Positions 1 through 8,685 of a stretch of DNA of 35,437 nt are shown here, piece after piece. Position 1 is the stretch's first letter; every line of letters begins with the position of its first letter. The stretch lies in the NCBI GenBank assembly GCA_012963885.1, contig DTUY01000005.1, positions 1 through 35,437 of the forward strand. The letters run 5' to 3'. The notes beneath the pieces are model-generated. The model was not told where the DNA came from. It was given only the letters and a program-made list of their open reading frames with translations, and made no database searches. Origin of the DNA: Candidatus Poribacteria bacterium (GTDB lineage: Bacteria > Poribacteria > WGA-4E > UBA9662). Both the position numbers and the translations under genes were made by a program.

Positions 1-751
1 TGAGGGTGTTATCTGCTAATTTGACATCGGAATCCGCAAGTTTCAAGCAGTTTCTAGAATTGTCCGTGGTACCTGGTGTCTCCTCCAAGTACCATGGACT
101 GACAAACTCGAATTGCCTGAAGTGCCGAACACTCTAACAAATCCTAATGCGAACTGCAACCCATATTTTTTACCTGTCGATAATTCGCGAGTTGTTTGAC
201 TGCATCCTCCAACCTCGTTATTTGCAGAGAGCATTACCAGCCAGCAAAATGTATGTTACTATCAATCAGAAATACCAATGGGGTTCCACAATTAGATCTG
301 TGGACAAAGTCAGTCAGTTTGGATGTTCAGACAGGACACAGAAATCTTTAATCAAAACTTAGGCTGATAGAAATGGAAAACATCTTCACTGAAAATCTCA
401 GGAGACAAAGAAATAAAGCTGGTTCTGCCTGCCGCTGGTTGGCTGGTATCCTGTCAGGCTTTTCCCAAGAGGCCAATACTGATTACTGATTGCAATTGTT
501 GGTCTATTTCTATCTTAACCAAAAGGCTGGACCGAATGGGCACGTCTCCTTCATACCTCAACTCGTCTACCAGTAGTTACTTTTGTCAATCCGGTCAGCA
601 GTTCAGAACAATAACTTGATCCCAACTATTTACGGTTGCTGGAATCCGCTCAGAATAGTCAGATTACGCAGGTTGGCTACGTTCATATTTTAAGGGTGAG
701 AATCAGATAACACTTCGCAACATTATGGGGTTTTGATAATCTGTTATCGTT
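1..751. other. Region without a convincing gene
   Basis: Short overlapping reading frames occur on both strands, but none has a recognisable domain or a good ribosome binding site. A 38-codon frame at 373-489 (begins MENIFTENLRRQR, then a hydrophobic stretch) and a longer stop-interrupted frame before about 230 look vaguely protein-like and could be relics of decayed genes, but I cannot name a family. The region is downstream of the minus-strand dioxygenase at 752, so it may also hold its terminator, although I see no clear hairpin with a T-tract. Confidence 0.4.
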
Positions 752-1519
752 TTAAGGTGGGCCAAGGGGAGAAATGGGACAGACAATTCTTCGACGCGCT
801 GGTGTCAAACGAGCCAACAATTCTTCAGACGATTGGTATCCATACCGATTATGTCCCCAATGAGGTCCGTAACGATAAATTAAGATACGGCGCTCACCAA
901 GTGTCCGTTTGATAGCTGATCCATGTGCCATACAATCAACGAATAGTAATACGTCTCCAGCCTGCAGGTGCACTTCAATTGCACCTGCCACTTCTTCAAG
1001 TGAACTACGTGTTTGTGGAGATTGGAATGATGGATGCAAAAGGTTGGATTTATGACTGCTGGGAATTACCATTGTTGCGCCGTCTCCAGAGCCGATATCG
1101 CTTAAGGCAAGCAGCATATTAATCTGCCCACATCGGAATTGGTTGTTATGAAATCGAAACTGGGTACGTATTCGGCGTTTGTGTGCTCCAGAGTGCAAAG
1201 GTGTAGAGCCTCCTGATTCCCTAACGTTAACAAATGCTTCGTCGATGAACAAACCATCATCTCCACCAACATAACGCGTTAAGTGATCAATATATGAGGC
1301 ATGATCAATCAAATGTTCGAAGGGATCACCAGCTTCCATAATGTTTTGTATCTCGTTTTTACTTCTGCGATGTACATATCCTTTCCACTGATTGGTCTCT
1401 AAAAGAACATATCTATTTACCAATTGGTTAATTTTATCTATGAGGCTTTTATCAATTGCATTTGGGATAACGATATACCCCCTGAGATCAAATAAATAAT
1501 CCTCCATTTCTGAAGGCAT
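752..1519 (-). CDS. PhyH-family Fe(II)/2-oxoglutarate oxygenase with HxG iron site
   Basis: A 255-aa protein of the phytanoyl-CoA dioxygenase (PhyH) superfamily, cytoplasmic non-heme iron enzymes that couple 2-oxoglutarate decarboxylation to hydroxylation or halogenation. The start is chosen at 1519 because AAGGAAGG lies just upstream of that ATG; an in-frame start 11 codons earlier lacks such a site. Family features are an N-terminal double-stranded beta-helix entry, LLALSDIGSGDG (136-147), IPSSHKSN (152-159), the distal ligand H199 in DCMAHGS, and R210/R211 for 2-oxoglutarate. The usual HxD ligand pair is replaced by H109-S-G111 in TPLHSG; both other PhyH proteins in this window have an intact HQD. 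HxG or HxA is the hallmark of Fe/2OG halogenases, but is also seen in PhyH relatives of unknown activity. The substrate cannot be told. It is transcribed divergently from the MDR gene at 1828. Confidence 0.88.
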   Translation of the reverse strand: MPSEMEDYLFDLRGYIVIPNAIDKSLIDKINQLVNRYVLLETNQWKGYVHRRSKNEIQNIMEAGDPFEHLIDHASYIDHLTRYVGGDDGLFIDEAFVNVRESGGSTPLHSGAHKRRIRTQFRFHNNQFRCGQINMLLALSDIGSGDGATMVIPSSHKSNLLHPSFQSPQTRSSLEEVAGAIEVHLQAGDVLLFVDCMAHGSAIKRTLGERRILIYRYGPHWGHNRYGYQSSEELLARLTPARRRIVCPISPLGPP

Positions 1520-1827
1520 GGTATGCTTTCCTTCCTTAAATTCCTTTATCAACTGTCTTTTAACTGCAACAACTTAATTTCTACAACAAATGATAAGGTG
1601 TCGGTTGCTGATTGTGATTATAGTTTAACTCTATTGAAATTTAGCCTATATTTTACACTATGTCGAAGGATCCTCAAATTTTCGTGCATTGTAATCTTAA
1701 TTTTTTGTATTTGTTTGAAAGCTATTAAGCACTACCAATATTTTCTTTTCGTCCAAAGATTTGAAGATTGATAACATTGACAGAATAATTATAAACAGTT
1801 ATTCGTTTGGTAAAACAAAGGTAATTT
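1520..1827. other. Divergent intergenic region
   Basis: An AT-rich 308-bp gap between the minus-strand PhyH gene and the plus-strand MDR gene. It must hold promoters for both. A plus-strand promoter candidate is listed separately; I see no strong minus-strand hexamer pair and no clear operator palindrome. Confidence 0.5.
1768..1795 (+). promoter_or_regulatory. Candidate sigma70 promoter of the MDR gene
   Basis: TTGATA at 1768-1773, a 16-bp spacer and TATAAA at 1790-1795, about 33 bp before the ATG at 1828. A second TTGACA at 1777-1782 has only a poor partner (TATTCG at 1800-1805). The region is very AT-rich, so chance matches are likely. Confidence 0.35.
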
Positions 1828-2847
1828 ATGAAAATCAAACAGGTTGTGGTAACGGGGCAACACCAAGTTGAATTGCAAAATACTGAATTAGATGAAAACA
1901 AGCTAGGTCCAAACGAGATATTAATTGAGACTGAATACACATACATTAGTACTGGAACGGAATTAGCCAACTACTCAGGCAAAGAGCCAAAAGTATTTCA
2001 GCCAGGCGCATGGTGCGCATATCCGTGGAAATCAGGCTATGCCAACGTCGGCATCGTAAAGGATGTTGGAGAAAGAGTGGCTCGGGTGAAAGTGGGTGAA
2101 CGCGTTTTTACTTATGGAAATCATGCTTCTGCCATTCGGTACAATGCTGATCGATTAGTGGCGTCTGTACCAGCCAGTATAAATCCAGCTATCGCCGCCG
2201 CATCAAGAATGGCAGGCGTCGCCGCCACCAGTATAATTGTGAGTGAAATTGAATCTAGTCCGTGGGTGGTTGTTTTTGGCCTTGGTATGGTGGGGAATCT
2301 GGCTTCACAAGCATTTCATATTCGAGGATGCCGTGTAATTGGTGTTGATCCTGTTGAGGCGCGGCGTAAAATCGCCAGACAGTGCAATATTCCTTATACG
2401 GTAGGCGGAGTTTCTGTAGAAGTCCAAGAGCAAATTAAAGAAATCACGAATGGAGAAATGGGACAGATCACAGTTGATGCCGTTGGACATAGCCAAGTCG
2501 TATTAGAGGCTTTGAAAGCCACTGCGAACTATGGTCAAGTCGTCTTGCTGGGAACACCGCGAGTCTCAGTTGATGGAGACTTAACAGAATTGTTGTCGGA
2601 CGTTCACCTGCGGTGGATCACAATCCGAGGTGCTTTAGAATGGTGTCTTCCAATGTACACAGAAGCGGGAAATCATGTCTCCCAATTCAGCAAACAGCAG
2701 ATGATATTCGATTGGATTGACAGGGATCAACTTAGAATTGAGCCTCTCATTTCGCACCATTTAAAACCCGAACAAATTAAGGAAGCCTATGATGGGTTGC
2801 TTAATACTCCAAATACTCACACAGGCGTGCTGTTAGAGTGGAATTAG
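1828..2847 (+). CDS. Zinc-less MDR oxidoreductase
   Basis: A 339-aa medium-chain dehydrogenase/reductase with an N-terminal GroES-like domain (about 1-140) and a Rossmann domain carrying GLGMVG (151-156) followed by GVD at the end of the second strand (172-174), as for NAD(P)H binding. The catalytic zinc cysteine normally found in a GICGTD-type motif is absent: the equivalent segment reads YISTGTELANYSG (39-51). The structural four-cysteine zinc loop is also missing. Such STGTE proteins are annotated as zinc-binding dehydrogenases but probably work without zinc; substrates are mostly unknown, with some relatives in sugar or bacteriochlorophyll metabolism. The ATG has an AAAGG site seven bases upstream. 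The gene at 34041 appears to be a distant paralogue, with RGSELTGY at the same place. Confidence 0.88.
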   Translation: MKIKQVVVTGQHQVELQNTELDENKLGPNEILIETEYTYISTGTELANYSGKEPKVFQPGAWCAYPWKSGYANVGIVKDVGERVARVKVGERVFTYGNHASAIRYNADRLVASVPASINPAIAAASRMAGVAATSIIVSEIESSPWVVVFGLGMVGNLASQAFHIRGCRVIGVDPVEARRKIARQCNIPYTVGGVSVEVQEQIKEITNGEMGQITVDAVGHSQVVLEALKATANYGQVVLLGTPRVSVDGDLTELLSDVHLRWITIRGALEWCLPMYTEAGNHVSQFSKQQMIFDWIDRDQLRIEPLISHHLKPEQIKEAYDGLLNTPNTHTGVLLEWN

Positions 2848-2873
2848 TTTATAAGGCCATTGCATTGCAGGCT

Positions 2874-3680
2874 TCAATGTGGAACTGAGTGTGACTTTAG
2901 TTCTGCCCATCTCGAGGCGAGTTTGCTTTTTACATCGACTGCTTTTGGCTTATAGGCTTCAAGAATGTTCTCCATAAACTTACCCGCCATCTTCTTAGTA
3001 TTTTCATCATTGCCTTTAATATGGTACTTGTCTGGTGCCAGCGACATCATGACAAATTTACCTTTGCCAAAATCTGCTTCCATGATGACGGGATTTCCGA
3101 TGCTTTCCATGATGATGTCAAAGCCTTTCTGACTAGCAATAACTTCCCAAACCGTTGGCCATCCTTGATGTCCCCATCCTTGGAACTCTTTTTTCCCCAT
3201 TTTGTTTGGGGCAACAAAAAGTGAATGATCAGCTTTCAGAATTTTGAAGTCCTTCGAGTCCCGGTCGCTGCGGATACATTGTAGTCCGTTTGGCAACCAA
3301 TCCACGTTGGCTTCGTTTTGATCCGCTTGGGTTGGTTCAATCACAATACCCCCATTTTTAACAAAGTCTTGTATCTCTTGGGCATTGTCGTCAAGGCTTT
3401 GGTGCAATTTAGGATCATTGGTTGTCATGCTACCAATAAAGAACAGTTTATGCTCAACTTCAAACTTAAGTTTCCCATTCTCTATATCTTCGGTTAAATC
3501 ATCGTATTGAACCTTGAATTCATCCAGCGTTTGTCGTAAGGCATCAACTTGAGTCCATTGATCAGCGAAATCGACTACTGCTATTTTTTGAGCAGCATCC
3601 GTTTTCATCAGAAAACCATAAAGTAGGAATAGAAACAGAATAGGGCAAACACATCTTTGGAATTTCACTTTTGTTTCCAT
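2874..3680 (-). CDS. Secreted ThuA/GATase-like protein
   Basis: A 268-aa predicted exported protein. An N-terminal basic stretch is followed by a hydrophobic helix (about 12-24) and a likely signal-peptidase site near TDAA-QK, after which mature sequence starts with the beta-strand KIAVVDFAD. The alternation of strands, HKLFFIGSM, a GGIVIEP turn and late GKGKFVMMSLAPD resembles ThuA-like or glutamine-amidotransferase-like flavodoxin folds, but I see no catalytic Cys-His-Glu triad, so the role may be binding rather than catalysis. The start is set at the second Met because GGAGG lies about five bases before it; an upstream in-frame start adds eight codons without a better site. It converges with the MDR gene, 26 bp between stops. 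Function is not known. Confidence 0.8.
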   Translation of the reverse strand: METKVKFQRCVCPILFLFLLYGFLMKTDAAQKIAVVDFADQWTQVDALRQTLDEFKVQYDDLTEDIENGKLKFEVEHKLFFIGSMTTNDPKLHQSLDDNAQEIQDFVKNGGIVIEPTQADQNEANVDWLPNGLQCIRSDRDSKDFKILKADHSLFVAPNKMGKKEFQGWGHQGWPTVWEVIASQKGFDIIMESIGNPVIMEADFGKGKFVMMSLAPDKYHIKGNDENTKKMAGKFMENILEAYKPKAVDVKSKLASRWAELKSHSVPH

Positions 3681-3895
3681 TTGGCCTCCAGCAGTTACAG
3701 CCACAATATACGAACCTTGTTGTCACTACCTTATTATCGTTATCCTTGCCATTCCAAGCTAAGGCATTTCTGCTCGGTGCGAAAAGTCGGCCAATGGTAC
3801 GGAATCAAATAACATATAGCTAAAACTAGTGACAAGAAGAAGGCGTCTATTAATTTTTATCTCTTTCCCCGTTTCATTTTCAACCTGCCTGATTG

Positions 3896-5121
3896 TTACT
3901 GTAGACAATTTAAAGCTTTCGCCAAGTGTTGAACACCAATTTCAATGGTTGATGGATTAACCGAATAAGCCAGGCGAAGATGTCCCGGACAATCAAACTT
4001 GCTGCCTGGGATTGTAACAACATTAGCCGAGTTTAGCAAGTAAAGAGTTAAGTCTTGATCGTCTTGAATAATGGTTCCTATCGGCGTTTTTTTTCCCAAA
4101 TAGGCATGCATATCAGGAAAAAAGTAGTATGCACCCGGTGGGGAATCCCAAGTGGCTTGGTCAACCAGTTGGCGGAAACGTTGTAACAGTAAATCCCGCT
4201 GCTGTCGGAGTTGATCGCGAATCTCGTATCATAATTGTAGGTTAGCGTCCTGTGGTAAGAAGTGGGCGTACCCCTTTTGCGTTGGTAAATTGACGCAGGA
4301 AGAGACATTGCCTTCAACTATTGCTATGGTTTGTGATATGGTTTCTGGTCCAGCGACGAATCCTAATCGGAATCCAGTTCCTGAGATTTCTTTTGACATT
4401 CCTCCTAAAACGAAAGTTTGGCCGGGTAAATAAGTAGCGATACTTTCATGTTGATGATCGTCATACAAAATAGTTCGATAAACCTCGTCTGAGATGATAC
4501 CGACTTCTGGGTGCTGGCCTATGATACCTGCCATTTCTTGAATAAGGCCGAGTGGATATACAGCTCCAGATGGATTGTTTGGCGAATTCAGGACGATCAA
4601 AGCAATGGTTTGGTCTCGCCTCAATAGATCTTCCAACTGTTTGGGATCTGGCAAGAAGTGGCGATCTGTTGGTAAAAGAATTGGCGGTTGCCCCGTCAGC
4701 AGCACAGGTATATTTTGATAGGATTCGTAAACGGGTGCAAATGTAACAAGCCGATTACGAAGTGAAGACTGCCCCATGATGGTCAGACAGACCTTAAAAA
4801 AGGCATCTTTGGGTCCCGGACAAACCACAATCTGAGAAGGAGGATAAGTCAAATTAAAACGGTGAAGATCGATACTTAACTTATTGCCGACAGCAACTCT
4901 GGATCGCCAGCGGCCGGTGAGTAGTGGGTGGCATCGCACATTACTGCTTCAGCTATTGCCGTTTTTAGGATAGAAGGCAGTTTTATCTCTGGATTCATCT
5001 CACCGACGCCAAAGTCATAGACTGTTTCCCCTTCTTTTTTGAGTGCGTCCGCGATAGATTTAATTTCTAGTGTGGGGGAAGGGGCTAATTTCTCTGCACA
5101 GATCGATGGTCTTAAACTCAT
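3896..5121 (-). pseudogene. Class I/II PLP aminotransferase, broken
   Basis: A fold-type I aminotransferase (aspartate/aromatic subgroup), about 409 codons if repaired. The first frame (5121 to about 4880) holds the N-terminus including FGVGEMNPE and HYSPAAGDPELL. A one-base loss near 4880-4887 shifts to the second frame, which carries LNSPNNPSG, SDEVYR and the PLP lysine motif GGMSKEISGTGFRLGF. An in-frame TGA at 4229-4231 then interrupts, and the same frame resumes with YEIRDQLRQQ through GAYYFFPDM and the substrate-carboxylate arginine in PGHLRLAYS, ending at 3896. All catalytic residues are still present, so decay is recent or one or both lesions are sequence errors. The total length, 1226 bp, fits one missing base. 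It is flanked by unrelated genes with short gaps, and only a weak ribosome site is seen. Confidence 0.85.
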
Positions 5122-5230
5122 AAGGTTGAATTATCCGATAAACTCTGATTGAGATGGAAAGGTATGATTACCGTTTCGGTATATGAGACATGGTTCTTTT
5201 TAGGTGTCTTTACGTCATTTACAAACGTAC

Positions 5231-6463
5231 CTATAGGCAAAATTGAGTTACGACATCAAACAATATTTCAATCGCCTGTCGAAGCGTAGCAAATGACAAA
5301 AACTCATTATCACTATGCTGGGAAGTTAATGGTGCATCTGGAAACAGAGGGAAAAACCCGTAGGCGGGAATACCTATTCGACGCAGGAATCGGCTGTCAG
5401 AATACCCCGGCGTGATATGCGGGATAATTTGGTGGTTCGGCAAAAATTTATTTAGTGATACTTGGATATGATTATACAATTGATTGTCAAGTGGGGACTC
5501 GGTCGCATCCGTTCTTGAGATTTCAGTCCACTGAAGTTGATCTAAATCATAATCGTCGATAATAGCCATTATCAACTCCTCGCTATCAGTTCCAGGCATA
5601 GTGCGAATTTTTAAATCGACACTTTGATCATGCAATTCAAAATTGACTTCATGCTGGAACAACTGATCAGGATCAAGAGAATATGGTGCTCCTTTTTGAA
5701 GATACCGCAAATAGAGTCTGGCAATTCCAGAAGATAAAAAGCGTTTTGAGATCGGTTTGGGCAGTATCTTCTCAAGCATTCGCCTAGTTGAAGGTGTGGG
5801 TGGTGCCTTGAATTTAGAATTCGAGGGTAGAGGTGAATCTAGGGGTGGATCGTTTGCCCGAAGCAATATCCTCCCTTTTTCACCAGTTTGGCAAGTGATA
5901 AAATTTCGATGCCGAAATACTAATGGGTACCCACCACCTTCGTTTAATGCCCACCGGATTTTTTGGCATTCGGGGATATTCTGCATCAACCATTTGGTTC
6001 CCCAATTCCCACCCGACTCTTCGTCAGCAGCCGCAATCATAGTCACGCTTCGTTGAAGTGGTCTTTTAAGGTTATGTAGTAGATACAGTATTACCAACCA
6101 TACAACGACAAGCCCCTTACAATCAATAGCACCTCGCCCCCAGACAGCTTGATCGGTAATTTTTCCGCTAAATGGTGGGTATCTCCAATTATCTGGTTGA
6201 TTGACGGTAGCAACATCAAGGTGGGAGAGAAGCAACAGGCATTCTTCTGATTCTCCAGGGAGATGGGCGATGAACGATCCTTTGCCTGGCTGAGGCTCGA
6301 CAACTCGGCCATTGAGTCCAGCTTTATTGGCAGTGTCGAGCAGGTAAGTTGCCGCTTGGCTTTCTTGATCGGTACCCGCTACCGTTGGAATCTGGATCAG
6401 ATTGCTCAGAATATGGGCAGCTTGTTGGAGTAGATTATTAGTGACGATGCTCAATTTCCCCAA
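5231..6463 (-). CDS. M20-family metallopeptidase
   Basis: A 410-aa cytoplasmic dizinc hydrolase of the M20 family (ArgE/DapE/CPG2 and carboxypeptidase relatives). Visible metal and catalytic residues are H81 and D83 in LSHLDV, D114 in GRGAIDCKG, E148/E149 in ADEESGG and a C-terminal H383 in TSQHSDNEF. The central lid/dimerisation domain lies at about 185-320. The exact substrate (N-acyl amino acid or dipeptide) cannot be told. The reading frame has no ATG at its beginning: the start is a TTG at 6463 or at 6454, both inside the last 26 bp of the P-type ATPase gene. The second TTG has GGGGAAA in front of it. The overlap suggests translational coupling to the metal cluster, though a metabolic link is not obvious. 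Confidence 0.88.
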   Translation of the reverse strand: MGKLSIVTNNLLQQAAHILSNLIQIPTVAGTDQESQAATYLLDTANKAGLNGRVVEPQPGKGSFIAHLPGESEECLLLLSHLDVATVNQPDNWRYPPFSGKITDQAVWGRGAIDCKGLVVVWLVILYLLHNLKRPLQRSVTMIAAADEESGGNWGTKWLMQNIPECQKIRWALNEGGGYPLVFRHRNFITCQTGEKGRILLRANDPPLDSPLPSNSKFKAPPTPSTRRMLEKILPKPISKRFLSSGIARLYLRYLQKGAPYSLDPDQLFQHEVNFELHDQSVDLKIRTMPGTDSEELIMAIIDDYDLDQLQWTEISRTDATESPLDNQLYNHIQVSLNKFLPNHQIIPHITPGYSDSRFLRRIGIPAYGFFPLFPDAPLTSQHSDNEFLSFATLRQAIEILFDVVTQFCL

Positions 6464-8459
6464 AACGCAAGAGGCGTGCGGAGTTTAAAACGACAAAAGC
6501 AGAAGAAATATTATGCACAACAGCAGCCATAATCGGTGAAAGTATACCGCTACCCGCCAACAGGATTCCAATTACATTCATTCCAACTGCGAACCCAAGG
6601 ATATTTTGTCTAATGATACCAAGTGTCCTTCTGCTTAAACTGAGAATGTTATGCATTAATTCCAAGTTATCATTCATCAACACAATGTCAGCTGATGCAA
6701 TAGCGACGTCGGTACCAGCTGCCCCCATAGCGATGCCAACATCCGATAACATAAGAGCCGGTGCGTCATTGATACCATCTCCAACCATGGCAACAATCCG
6801 GTTTTCTGACTGAATCTGCCGAATGACTTCTAGTTTTTCTTCCGGTAACAATGCTGCTTTGACCGTATCGATGCCAACCTGTTTTGCAATGGCTCTAGCA
6901 TTGGTTTCATTATCGCCAGTCAGCATTATAATGTTTTTAATTCCAGTTTGATAAAGCTTTTTAATTGTTTGACTAGCATTTGGTTTGACTGTATCAGCCA
7001 CCGCGATTCCACCTAGAATCTGACCATTGAGTGCAACAAGTAAAGCGGTCTTACCTTCAGACTCTTGTAGCTTAAGGAACTTGTTGGCCAACGGATTGGG
7101 GGCAATCCAATCTTGCTCTAAGATCCTCCAATTGCCCACCCAAATTTCTTGATCTGGATTCAGTGTTGCTTTGACACCAATGCCGAACACCTGCTCAAAT
7201 TGATTAATGGATTCAGGTTCGACACCCTGATTTTGAGCGTAGTTGATGATAGCTTTAGCCACCGGGTGCTCAGATTGGATCTCAGCAGTTAGTGCTAGTT
7301 GCAGTACTTTTTGCTCTGACTTCACACCGAAAGATTCGAAAGCGACGACTTGTGGTTTACCACATGTTAGAGTGCCTGTTTTATCGAAACAAATTGTGTC
7401 AATCTGACCCGCCGTTTCAACCGTGATCCCGCCTTTGATGAGTACTCCCTTCTTAGCGGCATTGCCAACACTAGCTATAACTGCAGTCGGTGTAGCCAGA
7501 ACTAGCGCGCATGGACAGGCGATCAAGAGAACTGCTGTAACATTGATGACAGCAATCTTTCGAAGAATTTCTGGATCCGTTTCAGGAATAAAACCAACAG
7601 TTGATAACCCTGTAGCAAAAGCTCCTAGCTGATCGAAATTTTGATGAACTGCTAAAGTTGTGAAAAAGATAATCGCAGCGACAGCTAAAATCAGAGGTGT
7701 AAAATATTGTGCGAATCGATCGGCAACTCTCTGTGTGCGTCCCTTGTTTTCCTGAGCTTGATAGACGACATCAATGATTCGACCAATAGCAGTATCACCA
7801 CCGACTTTGGTCACCGTAACTTCAATCGCGCCCATCTCATTGATCGTACCAGCAAATACCATGTCTTCTACCGTTTTGTCTGCCGGCATAGATTCACCAG
7901 TTAAGGCGGATTCATTAACCACCGCATTGCCTTTGACAATCTGTCCATCTATTGGAATTCTCTCGCCCGGTTTTACTAGGATTAAGTCGTCCAGACGAAT
8001 CTGGTAGATTGGAATTTCAACCCACTGATTATGTCGGAAAGCACATGCTTCGTTGGGTACCAGTTCAATCAGTTCCTTAACCGCATTCCGAGTCTTGGCC
8101 AAAGTTAGATCTTCCAAGAATTCACCACTGATCATGATAAAGGCGGCGATGGAAGCTGCCAGATACTCACCTGCAATGGCCGAAGCAAACAAGGCTATAA
8201 CAACCAAGAGTCCTGCCGTAATCTGCTTCTTGTCGATGGTCGATATCAAAGTCGTATAGGTAATGAAACCACCACCTAATAACATGGGGATGATTGCAAG
8301 ATCGACATGGTTTTCTAACAGTCCTGATACACTCTGGATAGCCGACAGTGTAATAAGAATCAACAAGCTGACTGGAAAGATAAATTTTTTGTATCGCTTC
8401 AGCCTGTTTGCCTCAGCGTAATCTGGGCTTGTCAGGATGCCGTGGTCACCTTCATGCAT
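6438..8459 (-). CDS. P1B-type heavy-metal ATPase
   Basis: A 673-aa inner-membrane metal-exporting P-type ATPase. Visible are the actuator TGES (188-191), the transmembrane metal motif C315-P-C317, phosphorylation D359 in DKTGTLT, H398-P in the nucleotide domain, TGDN (514-517) and GDGINDAP (560-567). There is no HMA domain; instead the protein starts with MHEGDHGIL, nearly the same as the start of the preceding 60-aa peptide. The last transmembrane helix has HNISS (649-653), not the MxxSS of Cu(I) pumps or the DxG of Zn/Cd pumps; I recall HNxSS-like motifs in CtpC-type pumps linked to manganese, but treat the metal as open. AAGGAAGAG precedes the ATG. The gene follows the His-rich peptide by 18 bp and the CsoR-type gene, so repressor and pump are probably one operon. 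Confidence 0.93.
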   Translation of the reverse strand: MHEGDHGILTSPDYAEANRLKRYKKFIFPVSLLILITLSAIQSVSGLLENHVDLAIIPMLLGGGFITYTTLISTIDKKQITAGLLVVIALFASAIAGEYLAASIAAFIMISGEFLEDLTLAKTRNAVKELIELVPNEACAFRHNQWVEIPIYQIRLDDLILVKPGERIPIDGQIVKGNAVVNESALTGESMPADKTVEDMVFAGTINEMGAIEVTVTKVGGDTAIGRIIDVVYQAQENKGRTQRVADRFAQYFTPLILAVAAIIFFTTLAVHQNFDQLGAFATGLSTVGFIPETDPEILRKIAVINVTAVLLIACPCALVLATPTAVIASVGNAAKKGVLIKGGITVETAGQIDTICFDKTGTLTCGKPQVVAFESFGVKSEQKVLQLALTAEIQSEHPVAKAIINYAQNQGVEPESINQFEQVFGIGVKATLNPDQEIWVGNWRILEQDWIAPNPLANKFLKLQESEGKTALLVALNGQILGGIAVADTVKPNASQTIKKLYQTGIKNIIMLTGDNETNARAIAKQVGIDTVKAALLPEEKLEVIRQIQSENRIVAMVGDGINDAPALMLSDVGIAMGAAGTDVAIASADIVLMNDNLELMHNILSLSRRTLGIIRQNILGFAVGMNVIGILLAGSGILSPIMAAVVHNISSAFVVLNSARLLRFGEIEHRH

Positions 8460-8477
8460 GAATATGCTCTTCCTTGC

Positions 8478-8660
8478 TTAATTGGGCGAGAGAAACAATT
8501 TCCACAGAAGAAAGGCAACAATGATAGCTGCTGTAATGACGCCGGCTGAGACTCTGGTGGTAAGACTTGATCCATAGCTATGATCATGTTTATGGTCATG
8601 ATCGTGGTCGTGATGTTTTTTCTTGACACCGTCTAGAATTCCATGTCCGCCTTCATGCAT
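8478..8660 (-). CDS. Small His-rich membrane peptide of the metal cluster
   Basis: A 60-aa protein between the CsoR-type regulator and the ATPase. It begins MHEGGHGIL, then has a Lys/His/Asp-rich metal-binding segment (HHDHDHDHKHDH, about 16-27) and a single hydrophobic helix (about 38-57) near the C-terminus. The shared MHEGxHGIL start with the ATPase suggests a common metal-binding or docking element. Likely role, by inference, is to hold metal at the membrane and deliver it to or buffer it for the pump. GAGG lies about 11 bases before the ATG, and gaps to both neighbours are short (25 and 18 bp). I do not recognise a named family. Confidence 0.8.
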   Translation of the reverse strand: MHEGGHGILDGVKKKHHDHDHDHKHDHSYGSSLTTRVSAGVITAAIIVAFLLWKLFLSPN

Positions 8661-8685
8661 TTTTCTTTAACCTCATCGATCATGT

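Noticed and set aside
4229-4231. In-frame TGA in the aminotransferase as recoding (Sec, Trp or Gly)
   Set aside because: The same gene has a frameshift, TGA ends other genes here (for example the protein at 2874 and the dehydrogenase at 32805), no SECIS-like hairpin was evident, and the position is not an active-site residue.
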